Shown here: piece after piece, positions 43,681-52,913 of the stretch
Layout: every line of letters begins with the position of its first letter
Numbering within the stretch: position 1 is the stretch's first letter
NCBI GenBank assembly: GCA_903919125.1
Contig: CAIXGS010000076.1
Coordinates: 310,001 to 374,000, forward strand
Length of the DNA stretch: 64,000 nucleotides
Origin: an uncultured Spartobacteria bacterium
GTDB taxonomy: Bacteria > Verrucomicrobiota > Verrucomicrobiia > Chthoniobacterales > Chthoniobacteraceae
Direction of reading: 5' to 3'
The notes under the pieces: model-generated
What the model was told of the DNA's origin: nothing
Database searches by the model: none
Seen by the model: only the letters and a program-made list of their open reading frames with translations
Translations under genes and position numbers: made by a program

Positions 43681-45249
43681 CTAGCGCGGACCACGTTGCG
43701 GTGCCCTCGTAGGGCGCTCGGTTTTAAATGCGGGTTTGTTCGCGACAGGACGTTCCCTGTTTCCCCCGTATTCCCGCTGCGGTCGGGCGCCCCGGTCCTG
43801 CCACTCGGGCCGTGGACCGTCAGAGCGATAACTGCGCGCTTCACGGCGCGGCTTTTCCCCGGAGTCACCGTGTTTCGGAGCGCGCGGCCCACCACTTGGA
43901 ACGACGTCAGCGCGAGAATCATTGTCTTGATTTGCGCCGGACGACTTTGCTCCAGTCGCCTTACGATGAGTGAGCAGGTGCAGAAGCGCCTCGATGACAA
44001 CCTCCGGTTCGGTACCGTCTGAAAGAAGCGCCTTCGCTCCAAAATGCGCTTTGGAAACGGTTCCGGTGGCGATGAGCGCACGGGCGGTTTCAACCAACAC
44101 CTCAATGCGCTTTTGGGCAGCTTCGGCGGGGGTGGGCATCCGCTCACGACGTATTTTAATTCGCGTGAGGCGGAAGATACGCTCCAGTGCAAACATCTCC
44201 CGTGGAGTCGCAAAGGAAATAGCACGCCCACTGCGTCCGGCACGTCCTGTGCGCCCGATTCGATGGACGTAGTCTTCCGGATCGCGTGGCAAATCATAGT
44301 TGAGAACCACCTCAATATCGTCCACATCAATACCACGTGCGGCAACATCGGTGGCCACAAGGAACTCCAGCTTGCGATCCCTGAAGCGACGCATCACGCG
44401 CTCGCGCATGGCCTGAGACATATCGCCGTGTAGACGATCTGCTTGGTACCCCTCCGCCACCAAATGCTCGGTGACTCCATCCACTGCATTTTTGGTGGAA
44501 CAAAAGATGATTCCAAAACGCAGGTTGGTTGCTTCCAAAACGCGGCAAAGCGCACCAATGCGCGAACCGTGGCCGACTTCAAAGTAGCACTGATCGATAT
44601 CCGGAGCGGCCTCTGCTCGGGTTTCAAGTCTGACCCACATCGGATTACTCGTGTAACGCTTGATGAGCTGTTCCACAGCCGAGGGCATCGTCGCGGAGAA
44701 AAACGCCGTCTGCCGCGCGGGCGGCGCCTGTTGCAAAATCGTTGCAATGTCATCCCGAAAACCCATGTCCAACATCCGGTCCGCCTCGTCTAAAATGACC
44801 ATTTTGATGGCGTCCAAACGCAACGATCCTCTATCCAAATGATCCATGATCCGCCCCGGAGTGCCCGCGATCACTTGCGCCCCATTTTCCAAGCCGCGAA
44901 ACTGCGCTCCGTAAGATGCCCCACCATAAATCGCGAGCTCCTTCACCCCTCGCTTAAAGGCGCTCAATTTGGCCACCTCACCCGCAACCTGCACGGCAAG
45001 TTCCCGAGTAGGGCAAAGGATAAGCACTTGCGGCGCCCCCAAGGAAGCATCGACGCATTCGACTGCGGGGATGGCAAAAGCAGCTGTCTTTCCTGATCCA
45101 GTACGAGAGAGGCCCGCTACATCCTTTCCAGATAGAAGTGCTGGAATAGTCGAGGCTTGGATCGGAGAGGCTTCTTCAAAGCCCATCTCTTTGACGGCTT
45201 TCAGCAACTCAGGTGAAAGGCCAAGATCAGAAAAAGAAACAGATTGCAT
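43681..45249 (-). CDS. DEAD-box RNA helicase
   Basis: A 522-residue RNA helicase. The Q motif region GFEEASPIQASTIPALLSG, motif I ARTGSGKT-type (LSRTGSGKTAAF), motif II VILDEADRMLDMGF, motif III SATMPS and motif VI HRIGRTGRAGRSGRAISF are all present. The core resembles RhlE/DeaD types. The last about 110 residues are Arg/Gly/Pro-rich and disordered, a usual RNA-binding tail. No DbpA-type domain is visible. I use the ATG at 45249; a GTG five codons earlier is possible. Roles in ribosome assembly or cold response are likely. Confidence 0.93.
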   Translation of the reverse strand: MQSVSFSDLGLSPELLKAVKEMGFEEASPIQASTIPALLSGKDVAGLSRTGSGKTAAFAIPAVECVDASLGAPQVLILCPTRELAVQVAGEVAKLSAFKRGVKELAIYGGASYGAQFRGLENGAQVIAGTPGRIMDHLDRGSLRLDAIKMVILDEADRMLDMGFRDDIATILQQAPPARQTAFFSATMPSAVEQLIKRYTSNPMWVRLETRAEAAPDIDQCYFEVGHGSRIGALCRVLEATNLRFGIIFCSTKNAVDGVTEHLVAEGYQADRLHGDMSQAMRERVMRRFRDRKLEFLVATDVAARGIDVDDIEVVLNYDLPRDPEDYVHRIGRTGRAGRSGRAISFATPREMFALERIFRLTRIKIRRERMPTPAEAAQKRIEVLVETARALIATGTVSKAHFGAKALLSDGTEPEVVIEALLHLLTHRKATGAKSSGANQDNDSRADVVPSGGPRAPKHGDSGEKPRREARSYRSDGPRPEWQDRGARPQREYGGNRERPVANKPAFKTERPTRAPQRGPR

Positions 45250-45339
45250 CAAGGCTTTTCGCACGAGGCGTCACAGAAGGCGATTCCTTTCGCATCAACC
45301 TCAATCAGTGAAACGTTTGTCAGGACACTTTGAAAAGGT

Positions 45340-45729
45340 TCAGCAAACTTTCATGAGCCAAAATCCAGCCGACAACACAGCACCCGCCGCATAGCTCAGA
45401 ACGTCGCCCAAATCGGCTGTTCCCAAGTGGAAAAACCGAGGAAAAACCCACTCAAAAAGTAACGGCCACACCAGTGTCCACTCCAAAACTTCAGATGCCG
45501 TGGGCATCCCGTCGTGAGTACGGAGTCCTAACTTCCGGAAAATCCAGAGTAAAGGGGGCAACGCGACTGGGATCAGCAAGCAATCGTTGAAATGGTCGTG
45601 CAAAAACGGGGACGCAGCTCCAAAACGCGGCTTCAACCACCAGCGATTCAGCGCGTAAAGTATCACCGCCCCCGAAAACAAGGAATCCGCAAGATAACGA
45701 AACCTGCGCGATTGTTCGGCTAGAGCCAT
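45340..45729 (-). CDS. Small integral membrane protein, N-terminus derived from nuclease relic
   Basis: A 129-residue protein with about three membrane segments (SLFSGAVILYALN, FNDCLLIPVALPPLLWIF, and DVLSYAAGAVLSAGFWLM) and a conserved-looking loop (RTHDGMPTASEVLEWTLVW). I recall similar proteins as hypothetical membrane proteins with a VanZ-like layout, without known function. The first residues (MALAEQSRR) match the nuclease relic immediately upstream (MTLAEQWRQ in the intact copy). The original start may therefore be lost or further inside; the ATG at 45729 is the best available. Confidence 0.65.
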   Translation of the reverse strand: MALAEQSRRFRYLADSLFSGAVILYALNRWWLKPRFGAASPFLHDHFNDCLLIPVALPPLLWIFRKLGLRTHDGMPTASEVLEWTLVWPLLFEWVFPRFFHLGTADLGDVLSYAAGAVLSAGFWLMKVC

Positions 45730-45868
45730 CGCTATTTTCTTTAGAGTTCTCGTTGTGAAGACCATCGAGCCCTGGACGAAGGGCGCTTGTGTCGAGCCCT
45801 CTCACCGTGATGTAACGGAAAAGTCGTTCCACGGAACATTTTTGAACAGGACAACGAGCCTGCCTCAA
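45709..45868 (-). pseudogene. Decayed partial copy of the Rpn-type nuclease gene
   Basis: The minus strand encodes SVERLFRYITVRGLDTSAL and LHNENSKE in one frame, then KKIAMALAEQ in another. The intact neighbour reads AVERLFRYISARDIDRNAF, FHNKNLKEKAMTLAEQWRQ in one frame. The DNA aligns over about 130 bases (45709-45838 with 46089-46222), with a frameshift. It is a truncated C-terminal segment, cut off where the membrane protein gene begins. Confidence 0.8.
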
Positions 45869-46842
45869 GCCTCGATATGTGAGGCGAAGTCTTCTAGCGA
45901 GGGCGATTTCAGCGCATGGAGGAGAAGACTTCTCAGCTTAGCGAGGCTTCGTTCCCGTTGAATTTTTTCCGCCAGACCTTCTGGAACGCGACCATAGCGA
46001 ACCTCCAGAACATCGATGACAGACTGTTGGGCCTGCTCACGACCCTCTTCTCTGCCTTTCTCCATGCCTTCTTCCATTCCTTCTTGGCGCCATTGTTCAG
46101 CAAGAGTCATCGCTTTTTCCTTTAGGTTTTTGTTGTGAAAACTATTGAGCGTTTCTCGAAAGGCGTTTCTGTCGATATCTCTGGCGCTGATGTAACGAAA
46201 AAGTCGCTCCACAGCACTCTCGCTTGCGCTTAGGAGTAGGATCTCATCAAAAACCATCGCATGCAACAGTTCTCCCAGCGCGTCAGCACGCAAAGCGCGC
46301 ATCGAAAGCACTCCGGCAGCCGAGCCGCGCATTTCCTCGTAGCCAAGGGAAACTAGTTGGATGAGTTCAAACGTGAAGTCTGGAGTGTGTGCCGGTGACG
46401 CTCCCTGCCCAAACAACGGCGAAAAACGGGGTTCTGTCCGCCAAGGTTCACTGCTTTGAGCGAGAACCACCGGAATGATGGGCGATAGAAACGGCTTTTG
46501 CTTGGAGGCGAGGTTATTGGCACGTTGCCTTTCCCAAATCTTCACCATGTAACTCAGCAGACGCAACGCCATCCATGGGTCTTCCCGACTTTGATGTTCG
46601 AAGAGGATGTAGATGAACGCCTCGCCAGACTCAGACGAAACGCTAAAAAGCAAGTCACTCTCTGAACCGGTCAGCTCCGAATCAATGAAACTGCCCGGTT
46701 GTTGACGGAGAGTACTCCAGTCCAGCGAAGTAACGAGATCAGCCGCCAGATAGTTTTGAAAAAAAGCGACTGCATTTTCGAGCTCTGAGAAAGTCGAACG
46801 AAAGAGTTTGTCGTTGGGTTGATGGACGGGGTGCTCGGCCAT
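45865..46842 (-). CDS. Rpn-family PD-(D/E)XK nuclease/transposase-like protein
   Basis: A 325-residue protein of the recombination-promoting nuclease (RpnA/transposase_31) group. The N-terminus has HQPNDKLFRSTFSELENAV. The nuclease core has Asp63 (SESDLLFSV) and Glu82/Gln84 (YILFEHQSREDPWMALRLL), followed by SYMVKIWERQ. The C-terminus has the repetitive Glu/Gly helix EGMEEGMEKGREEGREQAQ and a closing region YGRVPEGLAEKIQ. E. coli Rpn proteins cleave DNA and promote recombination or act in phage defence. I start it at the ATG at 46842; the longer open frame upstream reads as non-coding. A truncated copy lies just downstream. Confidence 0.87.
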   Translation of the reverse strand: MAEHPVHQPNDKLFRSTFSELENAVAFFQNYLAADLVTSLDWSTLRQQPGSFIDSELTGSESDLLFSVSSESGEAFIYILFEHQSREDPWMALRLLSYMVKIWERQRANNLASKQKPFLSPIIPVVLAQSSEPWRTEPRFSPLFGQGASPAHTPDFTFELIQLVSLGYEEMRGSAAGVLSMRALRADALGELLHAMVFDEILLLSASESAVERLFRYISARDIDRNAFRETLNSFHNKNLKEKAMTLAEQWRQEGMEEGMEKGREEGREQAQQSVIDVLEVRYGRVPEGLAEKIQRERSLAKLRSLLLHALKSPSLEDFASHIEA

Positions 46843-47078
46843 GGCAATGCAGGGGGCGGGAGCACCGAACTCGCATCGGAGCCGTCCACCAACTAGGATT
46901 CGCGATTCCCTGCGAGGCTGGGTTATCAATTGGGCAAAAAAGTCGGCGGAAACGCGTCCGTGTCCGCGCAGATCGCCGTTGCTACGGACCTCCATTCCTG
47001 AGCGTTTGTCTCTTTCCTGCACATCGCTTACACTCTAGGGTTCGAGTCGCCAGCAAACCCTCCCACGACGTAATAAAC

Positions 47079-50000
47079 ATGTCGCCTATTCTTGAAAGTC
47101 TCCGCCGCGAACTCCGCGAGCGCGTCCGAGACGCCTGGCAACGCTTGCCGCTGGTGCATCGGTTGCTTCATTCCGTCCAATTTGTCGCACGCCGTCTTGC
47201 ACGTAGACCACGAACGGTTACGGAAAGTCCGAACCTTCTTCCGCTACTTATTCAAGTTCTAGCCGCCTTTTCCAAAGGGGGCGCCTCTGTGCTGCAGGAG
47301 GAAATCGACTCCTCCTTAGGCTTTCTGCGCCATGACTTTCCCGAGGCAGTCTATTCAGAACTACGCCAACTTTTCCGGCACGCATTGCAAGAACAGCACG
47401 ATCTCGGTGCGATGGCGCAGAAGCTCTCCGCCCAACTTGATACGGACCAAAAAATCATGCTTGGAGTGCAGCTTTACGACCTCATTGCACGGGCTGGAAT
47501 GGATCGGAGGCAGTTGGTCGAATTCTATTCCTTCATGACGCAATTGGGGATGGCTGCGCAGGCGATCGACATCGTTTACCAACTCAGCTCCAGCGACACG
47601 CCAGATCCTTCGGTATACCAAAGCGGTTCCTCGCCGCTGGAGTGCGTCAGCTTCGGTGCATCGGGCAGCAGAGAGGACGTCGGCTTGAAGAGCTTACACG
47701 AGGCTGAACGCATGCTGGCGTTTCGGTACCACGAACTGTTGCTGCTAAAAAACATCTCGGCACCAAATATCACGGTACGAGGGCGGCCGCTAAAGCCTGG
47801 CGATTTTTGCCGAATCTACTCAGGGCAACGCACATTACTTGGAGAAGAAGTCCTTAGCTATCAAGAGCTTGCGTACTACTTTAACGCCAAGAAGAACGTT
47901 TCACTCACGCAGATCTACCTCTGTTTGGACAACTTAGGGGAACTCGAATTGCAGCGCGAGAAGTCGCGGGACAGCTCCATTGAAGTGCGCTTTGGACTGA
48001 AGGTACAGGTGCGAGCCATCAAAACATCCAATGTGCATTTGAACGGCGTCCACCTCACGGCCAACACCGTGCTTGAGGCCGGACTGGATGACAGGCTCGT
48101 CTTCGACGCAGATTCAGAACTGCCGCTCAGCGACTTGCGCCGCCGCGCGAGAGCTCTCGGAGGACGATTTCAACTCAAGACTTACAAAGCGAGTTACCTC
48201 GTTTCCAACAACCCGTCTCTCCTCGATGTGGACGACATTTTGCTCTCCCCCGGAACCGGTGGGGAGGTGTTGTTTCGCATCCTTTGCGATTACGACCACC
48301 GGGTAGGAACCTTGGAAATTCTACACGCAGACCGCCCTCTGCAAGTGGGCGAGCAGGTCCTTTCGGTAGGCAGCAGATGCGCACTGCAAGACGGCGCGAC
48401 CATTAGGTTGGATGCTGGCCAGGTTTTGCGTTGTGATTTTTCGGAGCGAATCATTGAGGAGGAACGCAACGTAATCTCGACCTTGGAGGTGCGCGATTTA
48501 ACGTACCGCTTCCGCAAAAATCTCACGGCACTGGACGCGTTGTCCTTCAGCGTGAGTCGCGGCGAGATGGTTTGCGTGATGGGTGCTAGCGGTTCGGGAA
48601 AATCCACACTGCTACGCGCGATTGGAGGCCAGTTGCATCCCACTGAAGGTCAGGTACTTCTTAATGGCCAACAGCTTTATTCGGACCTCGACACGCTCAA
48701 ACGTTTTGTCACCTACATCCCGCAGGACGACGCTTTTGACGATTACCTCACCATCGAGGAAAACATGGAATTCGCCGCCGCGATCCGCTCTCCTCACCTC
48801 TCAAAGCGCGATAGGGCGCGCCGCGTGGAAGGGAAACTCGTGGAACTCGGACTAGCCGAGCGGCGGGATTCCGTAGTGGGCAGCACGGTGAAGAAGATGC
48901 TTTCAGGCGGTGAACGAAAGCGGCTGAACATCGGACTGGATATGTTATCCTCGGCGGATGTCTTTCTGTTTGATGAACCTACAAGCGGACTTTCCTCAAA
49001 GGATTCCGAGCATGTCCTCGAAATTCTACGTGGAATGGTTCATAACAAAATCATTCTGGTGACGCTCCATCAGCCGACTTCCAAGCTTTTCCAAATGTTC
49101 ACCAAGGCGCTGCTGCTGGACAAAGGCGGACGGTTGGCGTTTTACGGGACGCCTCAGGAAATGCTGTCGTACTTCGCTGAGGCCGAACACGAGCAGCAGT
49201 TTGGCGCTGAACTGGGTGGGTGCCCGGCGTGCGGCACCACGCGGCCGGAGTTTATTTTCGATGTACTCGAAACTCCATTACGCGACCTGAGCGGCGACAT
49301 TATTTACGAGGAAAATAACAGGGGCCAACTCGTTCCGGCGCGCAGGTTTTCGGCTGACTTCTGGCAGGATCGCTATGATCGCTTCCGGTTGTTGCAGGAA
49401 ATGAAGCAGGTCAATGTTAAGGAGAGCGCGCAGGTAGCGCCTCAACCAACGCCGCTTGTGGCGCAAAACCGGCGATTAAAACTACGGGAGGAGTGGGGGC
49501 AGTTGCGCACGCTTTGGAAGCGTTCGTTCACGTCCAAACTGCGTAACAGAGGCAATATGATTCTCACCGTGCTGGTTCCCCCGGCACTTGCAGCGGTCAT
49601 CGGCTGGGCGTTGTATTTCACCAAAGACGAGTCAGGCTCCTATGACTTTTCGAGCGCGTTCCACATTCCCACCTACATATTCATCTCACTGCTGGTGGCG
49701 ATGTTTCTAGCACTAGTGAGCAGCGTGGATGACATCATTCGAGATCGGGTACTGCTCAACCGCGAGCGGAATTTAACGGTGCGTCTTCCGTTTTACATTC
49801 TCGCAAAACTCGGAACCTTGAGTTTGTTCAGCGCGGTGCAATGCGCACTTTTCGTCGCGGTGGGAAACTCCATTTTGGAAGTCAGAGGGATGTTTTTCCC
49901 GTACTGGTATTTCATGTTTATCACCGCGCTAAGCGGTCTCACACTCGGTCTATTAGTCTCTTCACTAGCGAGTTCTAGCAAGATGGCGGCGAACTTTGTT

Positions 50001-50738
50001 CCCCTCGTTTTGATCCCTCAACTTATTTTCAGTGGCGCGCTGGTCAAGTATGAGGAGATGAATCGCGACCCTGATCTGCTCTACAGCTTGCAACGCTGGT
50101 TCGTGCAAAATCCCGATCCCAAAAATCCCGACGCTGCGGCGCGCGAAGCCGCTGAACGCAAGCTCCGTATTCCCGCTGTCTCGCGTATAGTAGCGACTCA
50201 TTATAGTTATGAAGCGCTCATTGTAGCGCAGGCGAAACTCAATCCCCTCACCCGCCGACAGGATGCCCTCCAGGAGGAAATCGACTTTCTTGCCAAACGG
50301 AAAAGTCGAACTCCCCAAGAGAATAAGCGGCTTGAGGATCTTAAGCAGACGCTGATTGAAGTCAGCCTGTTGCACTCCGATTCCGGAGGAGATTTGGATA
50401 AACGCATGCGTGGCGCGGACCGCGTCCTAGGAGGAAAGAGCCTGCAGGAAAGCGGGTTGGCCTCTGCAGGAACAAGACTCACGGCGCAGAGGCGTTACAC
50501 CAATCAAAAAGTCGGGGAAATGGTGTACAAAGCTGAAACCGAGCAGAACGATTATCGTTTAGACCGCAAAGTGAACGTATTTTTCAGCCCGGACAAATAC
50601 CTATGGGAAATGCGGGTGAGTGTTTACGTGTGGAACAGCCTCGTGCTCCTGCTCTCGAGCGTGGCGCTCCTCACGCTGTTAAACTTTATTTTAAGCCGCC
50701 AGTTGCGCCCTTCCGGCCGCGCGGCACTCGAACAGTAG
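47079..50738 (+). CDS. Giant ABCG-like transporter with TerB-like and extra N-terminal domains
   Basis: A 1219-residue protein. Residues about 40-170 form a helical TerB-like domain (VLQEEIDSSLGFLRHDF, EAVYSELRQLFRHAL). About 190-480 is a beta-rich region whose end pieces (VHLNGVHLTANTVLEAG, LQDGATIRLDAGQVL) recall FHA-type sandwiches. The ATPase has Walker A at about 502-510 (GASGSGKST), the signature LSGGERKR near 608 and Walker B VFLFDEPTSG near 630. A transmembrane domain starts near residue 826 with about six helices, broken by a large extracytoplasmic loop. The order ATPase before membrane domain is ABCG-like and makes it a half-transporter. The substrate is unknown. It ends at a strong terminator. 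Confidence 0.88.
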   Translation: MSPILESLRRELRERVRDAWQRLPLVHRLLHSVQFVARRLARRPRTVTESPNLLPLLIQVLAAFSKGGASVLQEEIDSSLGFLRHDFPEAVYSELRQLFRHALQEQHDLGAMAQKLSAQLDTDQKIMLGVQLYDLIARAGMDRRQLVEFYSFMTQLGMAAQAIDIVYQLSSSDTPDPSVYQSGSSPLECVSFGASGSREDVGLKSLHEAERMLAFRYHELLLLKNISAPNITVRGRPLKPGDFCRIYSGQRTLLGEEVLSYQELAYYFNAKKNVSLTQIYLCLDNLGELELQREKSRDSSIEVRFGLKVQVRAIKTSNVHLNGVHLTANTVLEAGLDDRLVFDADSELPLSDLRRRARALGGRFQLKTYKASYLVSNNPSLLDVDDILLSPGTGGEVLFRILCDYDHRVGTLEILHADRPLQVGEQVLSVGSRCALQDGATIRLDAGQVLRCDFSERIIEEERNVISTLEVRDLTYRFRKNLTALDALSFSVSRGEMVCVMGASGSGKSTLLRAIGGQLHPTEGQVLLNGQQLYSDLDTLKRFVTYIPQDDAFDDYLTIEENMEFAAAIRSPHLSKRDRARRVEGKLVELGLAERRDSVVGSTVKKMLSGGERKRLNIGLDMLSSADVFLFDEPTSGLSSKDSEHVLEILRGMVHNKIILVTLHQPTSKLFQMFTKALLLDKGGRLAFYGTPQEMLSYFAEAEHEQQFGAELGGCPACGTTRPEFIFDVLETPLRDLSGDIIYEENNRGQLVPARRFSADFWQDRYDRFRLLQEMKQVNVKESAQVAPQPTPLVAQNRRLKLREEWGQLRTLWKRSFTSKLRNRGNMILTVLVPPALAAVIGWALYFTKDESGSYDFSSAFHIPTYIFISLLVAMFLALVSSVDDIIRDRVLLNRERNLTVRLPFYILAKLGTLSLFSAVQCALFVAVGNSILEVRGMFFPYWYFMFITALSGLTLGLLVSSLASSSKMAANFVPLVLIPQLIFSGALVKYEEMNRDPDLLYSLQRWFVQNPDPKNPDAAAREAAERKLRIPAVSRIVATHYSYEALIVAQAKLNPLTRRQDALQEEIDFLAKRKSRTPQENKRLEDLKQTLIEVSLLHSDSGGDLDKRMRGADRVLGGKSLQESGLASAGTRLTAQRRYTNQKVGEMVYKAETEQNDYRLDRKVNVFFSPDKYLWEMRVSVYVWNSLVLLLSSVALLTLLNFILSRQLRPSGRAALEQ

Positions 50739-50756
50739 CCACTCGCGGCGCAGCAA

Positions 50757-50788
50757 AAAGGGCACGCCCCTCGCAGGGAGTGCCCTTT
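50757..50788. terminator. Bidirectional hairpin terminator
   Basis: AAAGGGCAC (50757-50765) and GTGCCCTTT (50780-50788) pair perfectly over nine bases around a 14-base loop. The A-rich side and T-rich side suit both directions. It lies between the convergent ABC transporter and citrate synthase genes. Confidence 0.8.
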
Positions 50789-50813
50789 CATGTTTTGCGC
50801 TGACCACGTAAAC

Positions 50814-51929
50814 TTAGCGCTGATCAATCGGTTTGACTACCTTGCCCACTTCCGGTCCAGTGTACTCGCTTAGAGGACGATACAAACGATTGTCCGCCAA
50901 CTGTTCCAGCACGTGGGCAGTCCATCCTGCAGTGCGTGAAATGGCGAAAATTGGAGTGAACAAATCCGTGGGAATTCCAAGCGAATAATAAACCGTAGCC
51001 GAGTAAAAATCCACGTTCGCGTTCAGATGCTTTTTCTCACGCATCACCGTGGCGATGTGCTCGCTCATGCGGATCCACTTCGGCTCGCCGAGTTGGTCAG
51101 TCAACTTGACAGCCATGTCGCGCAAATGCGGCGCGCGCGGGTCCAGAACCTTGTACACACGGTGACCGATACCCATGATTTTTGCCTTTTTGGCAAACTG
51201 CTCTTCCAACCAAGCATCGACTTTGTCTTCGGAGCCAATTTCCTGAAGCATATGAATCACGCCCTCATTAGCGCCGCCGTGAAGGGGGCCCTTGAGAGTG
51301 CCGATCGCCGAGGTGATCGCCGAAAACATGTCGCTCAAAGTGGCCACAGTGACACGCGCGGAGAACGTGCTGGCGTTCATTCCGTGGTCTGCGTGGAGCA
51401 CATAGGCAACGTCTAGCGTGGCGGTGGCTTCTTTGGTAGGCTCCTCCCCGTTAATGAGATAAAGAAAGTGCGCGGCCTCACTCAAATCCTCACGGATGGG
51501 GGGGAGATCTTTGCCTTGGCGAATGCGATGAAAGTATGCGGCGATCACTCCGATCTTCGCGGTGATGGCCACGGCGCGCTCGTAGTTTGCGTGGTCGCCA
51601 GTGGCATGATCGAAGAGCCCCAGCATGGAGACACCGGTGCGGATGACATCCATCGGGGCGGCCGTGCGGGGAGTCGACTTAAGGAAGTCGATGATTTCCG
51701 AGGGCAGCGAACGCTCTGCACGCAACGCACTGGTGAGCTTGTAAAGCTGTTCAGTGTTGGGAAGTTCGCCGTGCCAAAGCAGGTGAATGGTTTCCTCGAA
51801 GCTCACTTTCCCAGCGAGTTCGTCGATGTCATAACCAGCGTAGATCAACTGTCCAATATCACCGCGCACATCCGATATGGAGGTGGAGTTGGCTACGATT
51901 CCTTCTAGTCCCTTGGCTACAAGCGTCAT
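50814..51929 (-). CDS. gltA: Citrate synthase
   Basis: A 371-residue enzyme condensing oxaloacetate and acetyl-CoA to citrate. The active-site blocks are LKGPLHGGANEGVIHML and MGIGHRVYK with the two His, and VDFYSATVYYSLGIPTDLF with the Asp. The length matches the short citrate synthase type rather than the longer E. coli GltA. The start is the ATG at 51929 (MTLVAKGLEG). It lies 56 bases after sucD in a minus-strand cluster of TCA-cycle genes. Confidence 0.94.
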   Translation of the reverse strand: MTLVAKGLEGIVANSTSISDVRGDIGQLIYAGYDIDELAGKVSFEETIHLLWHGELPNTEQLYKLTSALRAERSLPSEIIDFLKSTPRTAAPMDVIRTGVSMLGLFDHATGDHANYERAVAITAKIGVIAAYFHRIRQGKDLPPIREDLSEAAHFLYLINGEEPTKEATATLDVAYVLHADHGMNASTFSARVTVATLSDMFSAITSAIGTLKGPLHGGANEGVIHMLQEIGSEDKVDAWLEEQFAKKAKIMGIGHRVYKVLDPRAPHLRDMAVKLTDQLGEPKWIRMSEHIATVMREKKHLNANVDFYSATVYYSLGIPTDLFTPIFAISRTAGWTAHVLEQLADNRLYRPLSEYTGPEVGKVVKPIDQR

Positions 51930-51985
51930 AATTAATCGAGTGTTGTTATCTAAATTGAGACTGCGTGAGCAACAGCGGAGAACTT

Positions 51986-52894
51986 CTAAAGTTTGCCCCA
52001 ATGCCGCAACAAAGTCTCTGCCATCACAGAGGGTGTTTCTGCAACAGCAATCCCAGCAGCTTTCATCGCGGCTATCTTACCCTCAGCGGTTCCTTTGCCA
52101 CCAGAGACGATTGCTCCGGCATGCCCCATGCGCCTTCCCGGAGGCGCCGTAGTGCCCGCAATGAAGCCCGCAATCGGCTTTTTGCAGTGCTCCGCAGCCC
52201 ACTGCGCAGCCTCCTCCTCAGCACTGCCGCCGATTTCACCAATCAAAATAATCGCCTCCGTCTCAGGATCCTCATTAAAAAGACGCAACACGTCCAGATG
52301 AGAAGTGCCGTTCACTGGGTCACCGCCAATCCCGACGCAGGTGGACTGACCGTAGCCACGTGAAGTAAGCTGCCACACTGCCTCATAAGTAAGTGTACCA
52401 GAACGTGATACAACGCCAACGTTACCCCGCTTGTGAATGTAACCCGGCGCAATCCCAATCCGACATCCCCCGTGAGAATGCTCCCCCTCGCCCGGTGTCA
52501 CAATGCCGGGACAATTCGGCCCGATAAGCCGAGTCGCACTTCCTTGCATCTTTTGCTTCACGCGAATCATGTCGTTAATCGGAATACCTTCGGTGATCGC
52601 GACCACGAGGTCTAAGTCGGCATCGACACATTCCAAAATAGCGTCCGCAGCGAAAGGCGGAGGCACAAATACGGTCGAAACTGTCGCGCCAGTCTGGTGG
52701 GCGGCTTCCTCGACGGTATCGAAAATTGGAACCTTATGGGCGCCATGTTCAAAAAATTTTCCACCCTTACCAGGAGTGACACCGGCGACGATTTGAGAGC
52801 CGTAATCCAAGGAGAGCTGCGCATGTCTAGCGCCGAAACTGCCCGTGATGCCTTGAATCAGAACGCGGGTTTGAGAAGTGACAAGAATTGACAT
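51986..52894 (-). CDS. sucD: Succinyl-CoA synthetase alpha subunit
   Basis: A 302-residue subunit that binds CoA and is phosphorylated on His. The N-terminal block [34 protein letters not shown] and the active-site block [19 protein letters not shown] are diagnostic. It is encoded 19 bases after sucC. Together they form the substrate-level phosphorylation step of the TCA cycle. Confidence 0.95.
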   Translation of the reverse strand: MSILVTSQTRVLIQGITGSFGARHAQLSLDYGSQIVAGVTPGKGGKFFEHGAHKVPIFDTVEEAAHQTGATVSTVFVPPPFAADAILECVDADLDLVVAITEGIPINDMIRVKQKMQGSATRLIGPNCPGIVTPGEGEHSHGGCRIGIAPGYIHKRGNVGVVSRSGTLTYEAVWQLTSRGYGQSTCVGIGGDPVNGTSHLDVLRLFNEDPETEAIILIGEIGGSAEEEAAQWAAEHCKKPIAGFIAGTTAPPGRRMGHAGAIVSGGKGTAEGKIAAMKAAGIAVAETPSVMAETLLRHWGKL

Positions 52895-52913
52895 AAAATT
52901 GAGCCTGTTTGGT

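Noticed and set aside
46843-47022. 60-codon N-terminal extension of the Rpn-type nuclease
   Set aside because: The extra residues do not resemble the family and the ATG at 46842 begins the conserved domain.
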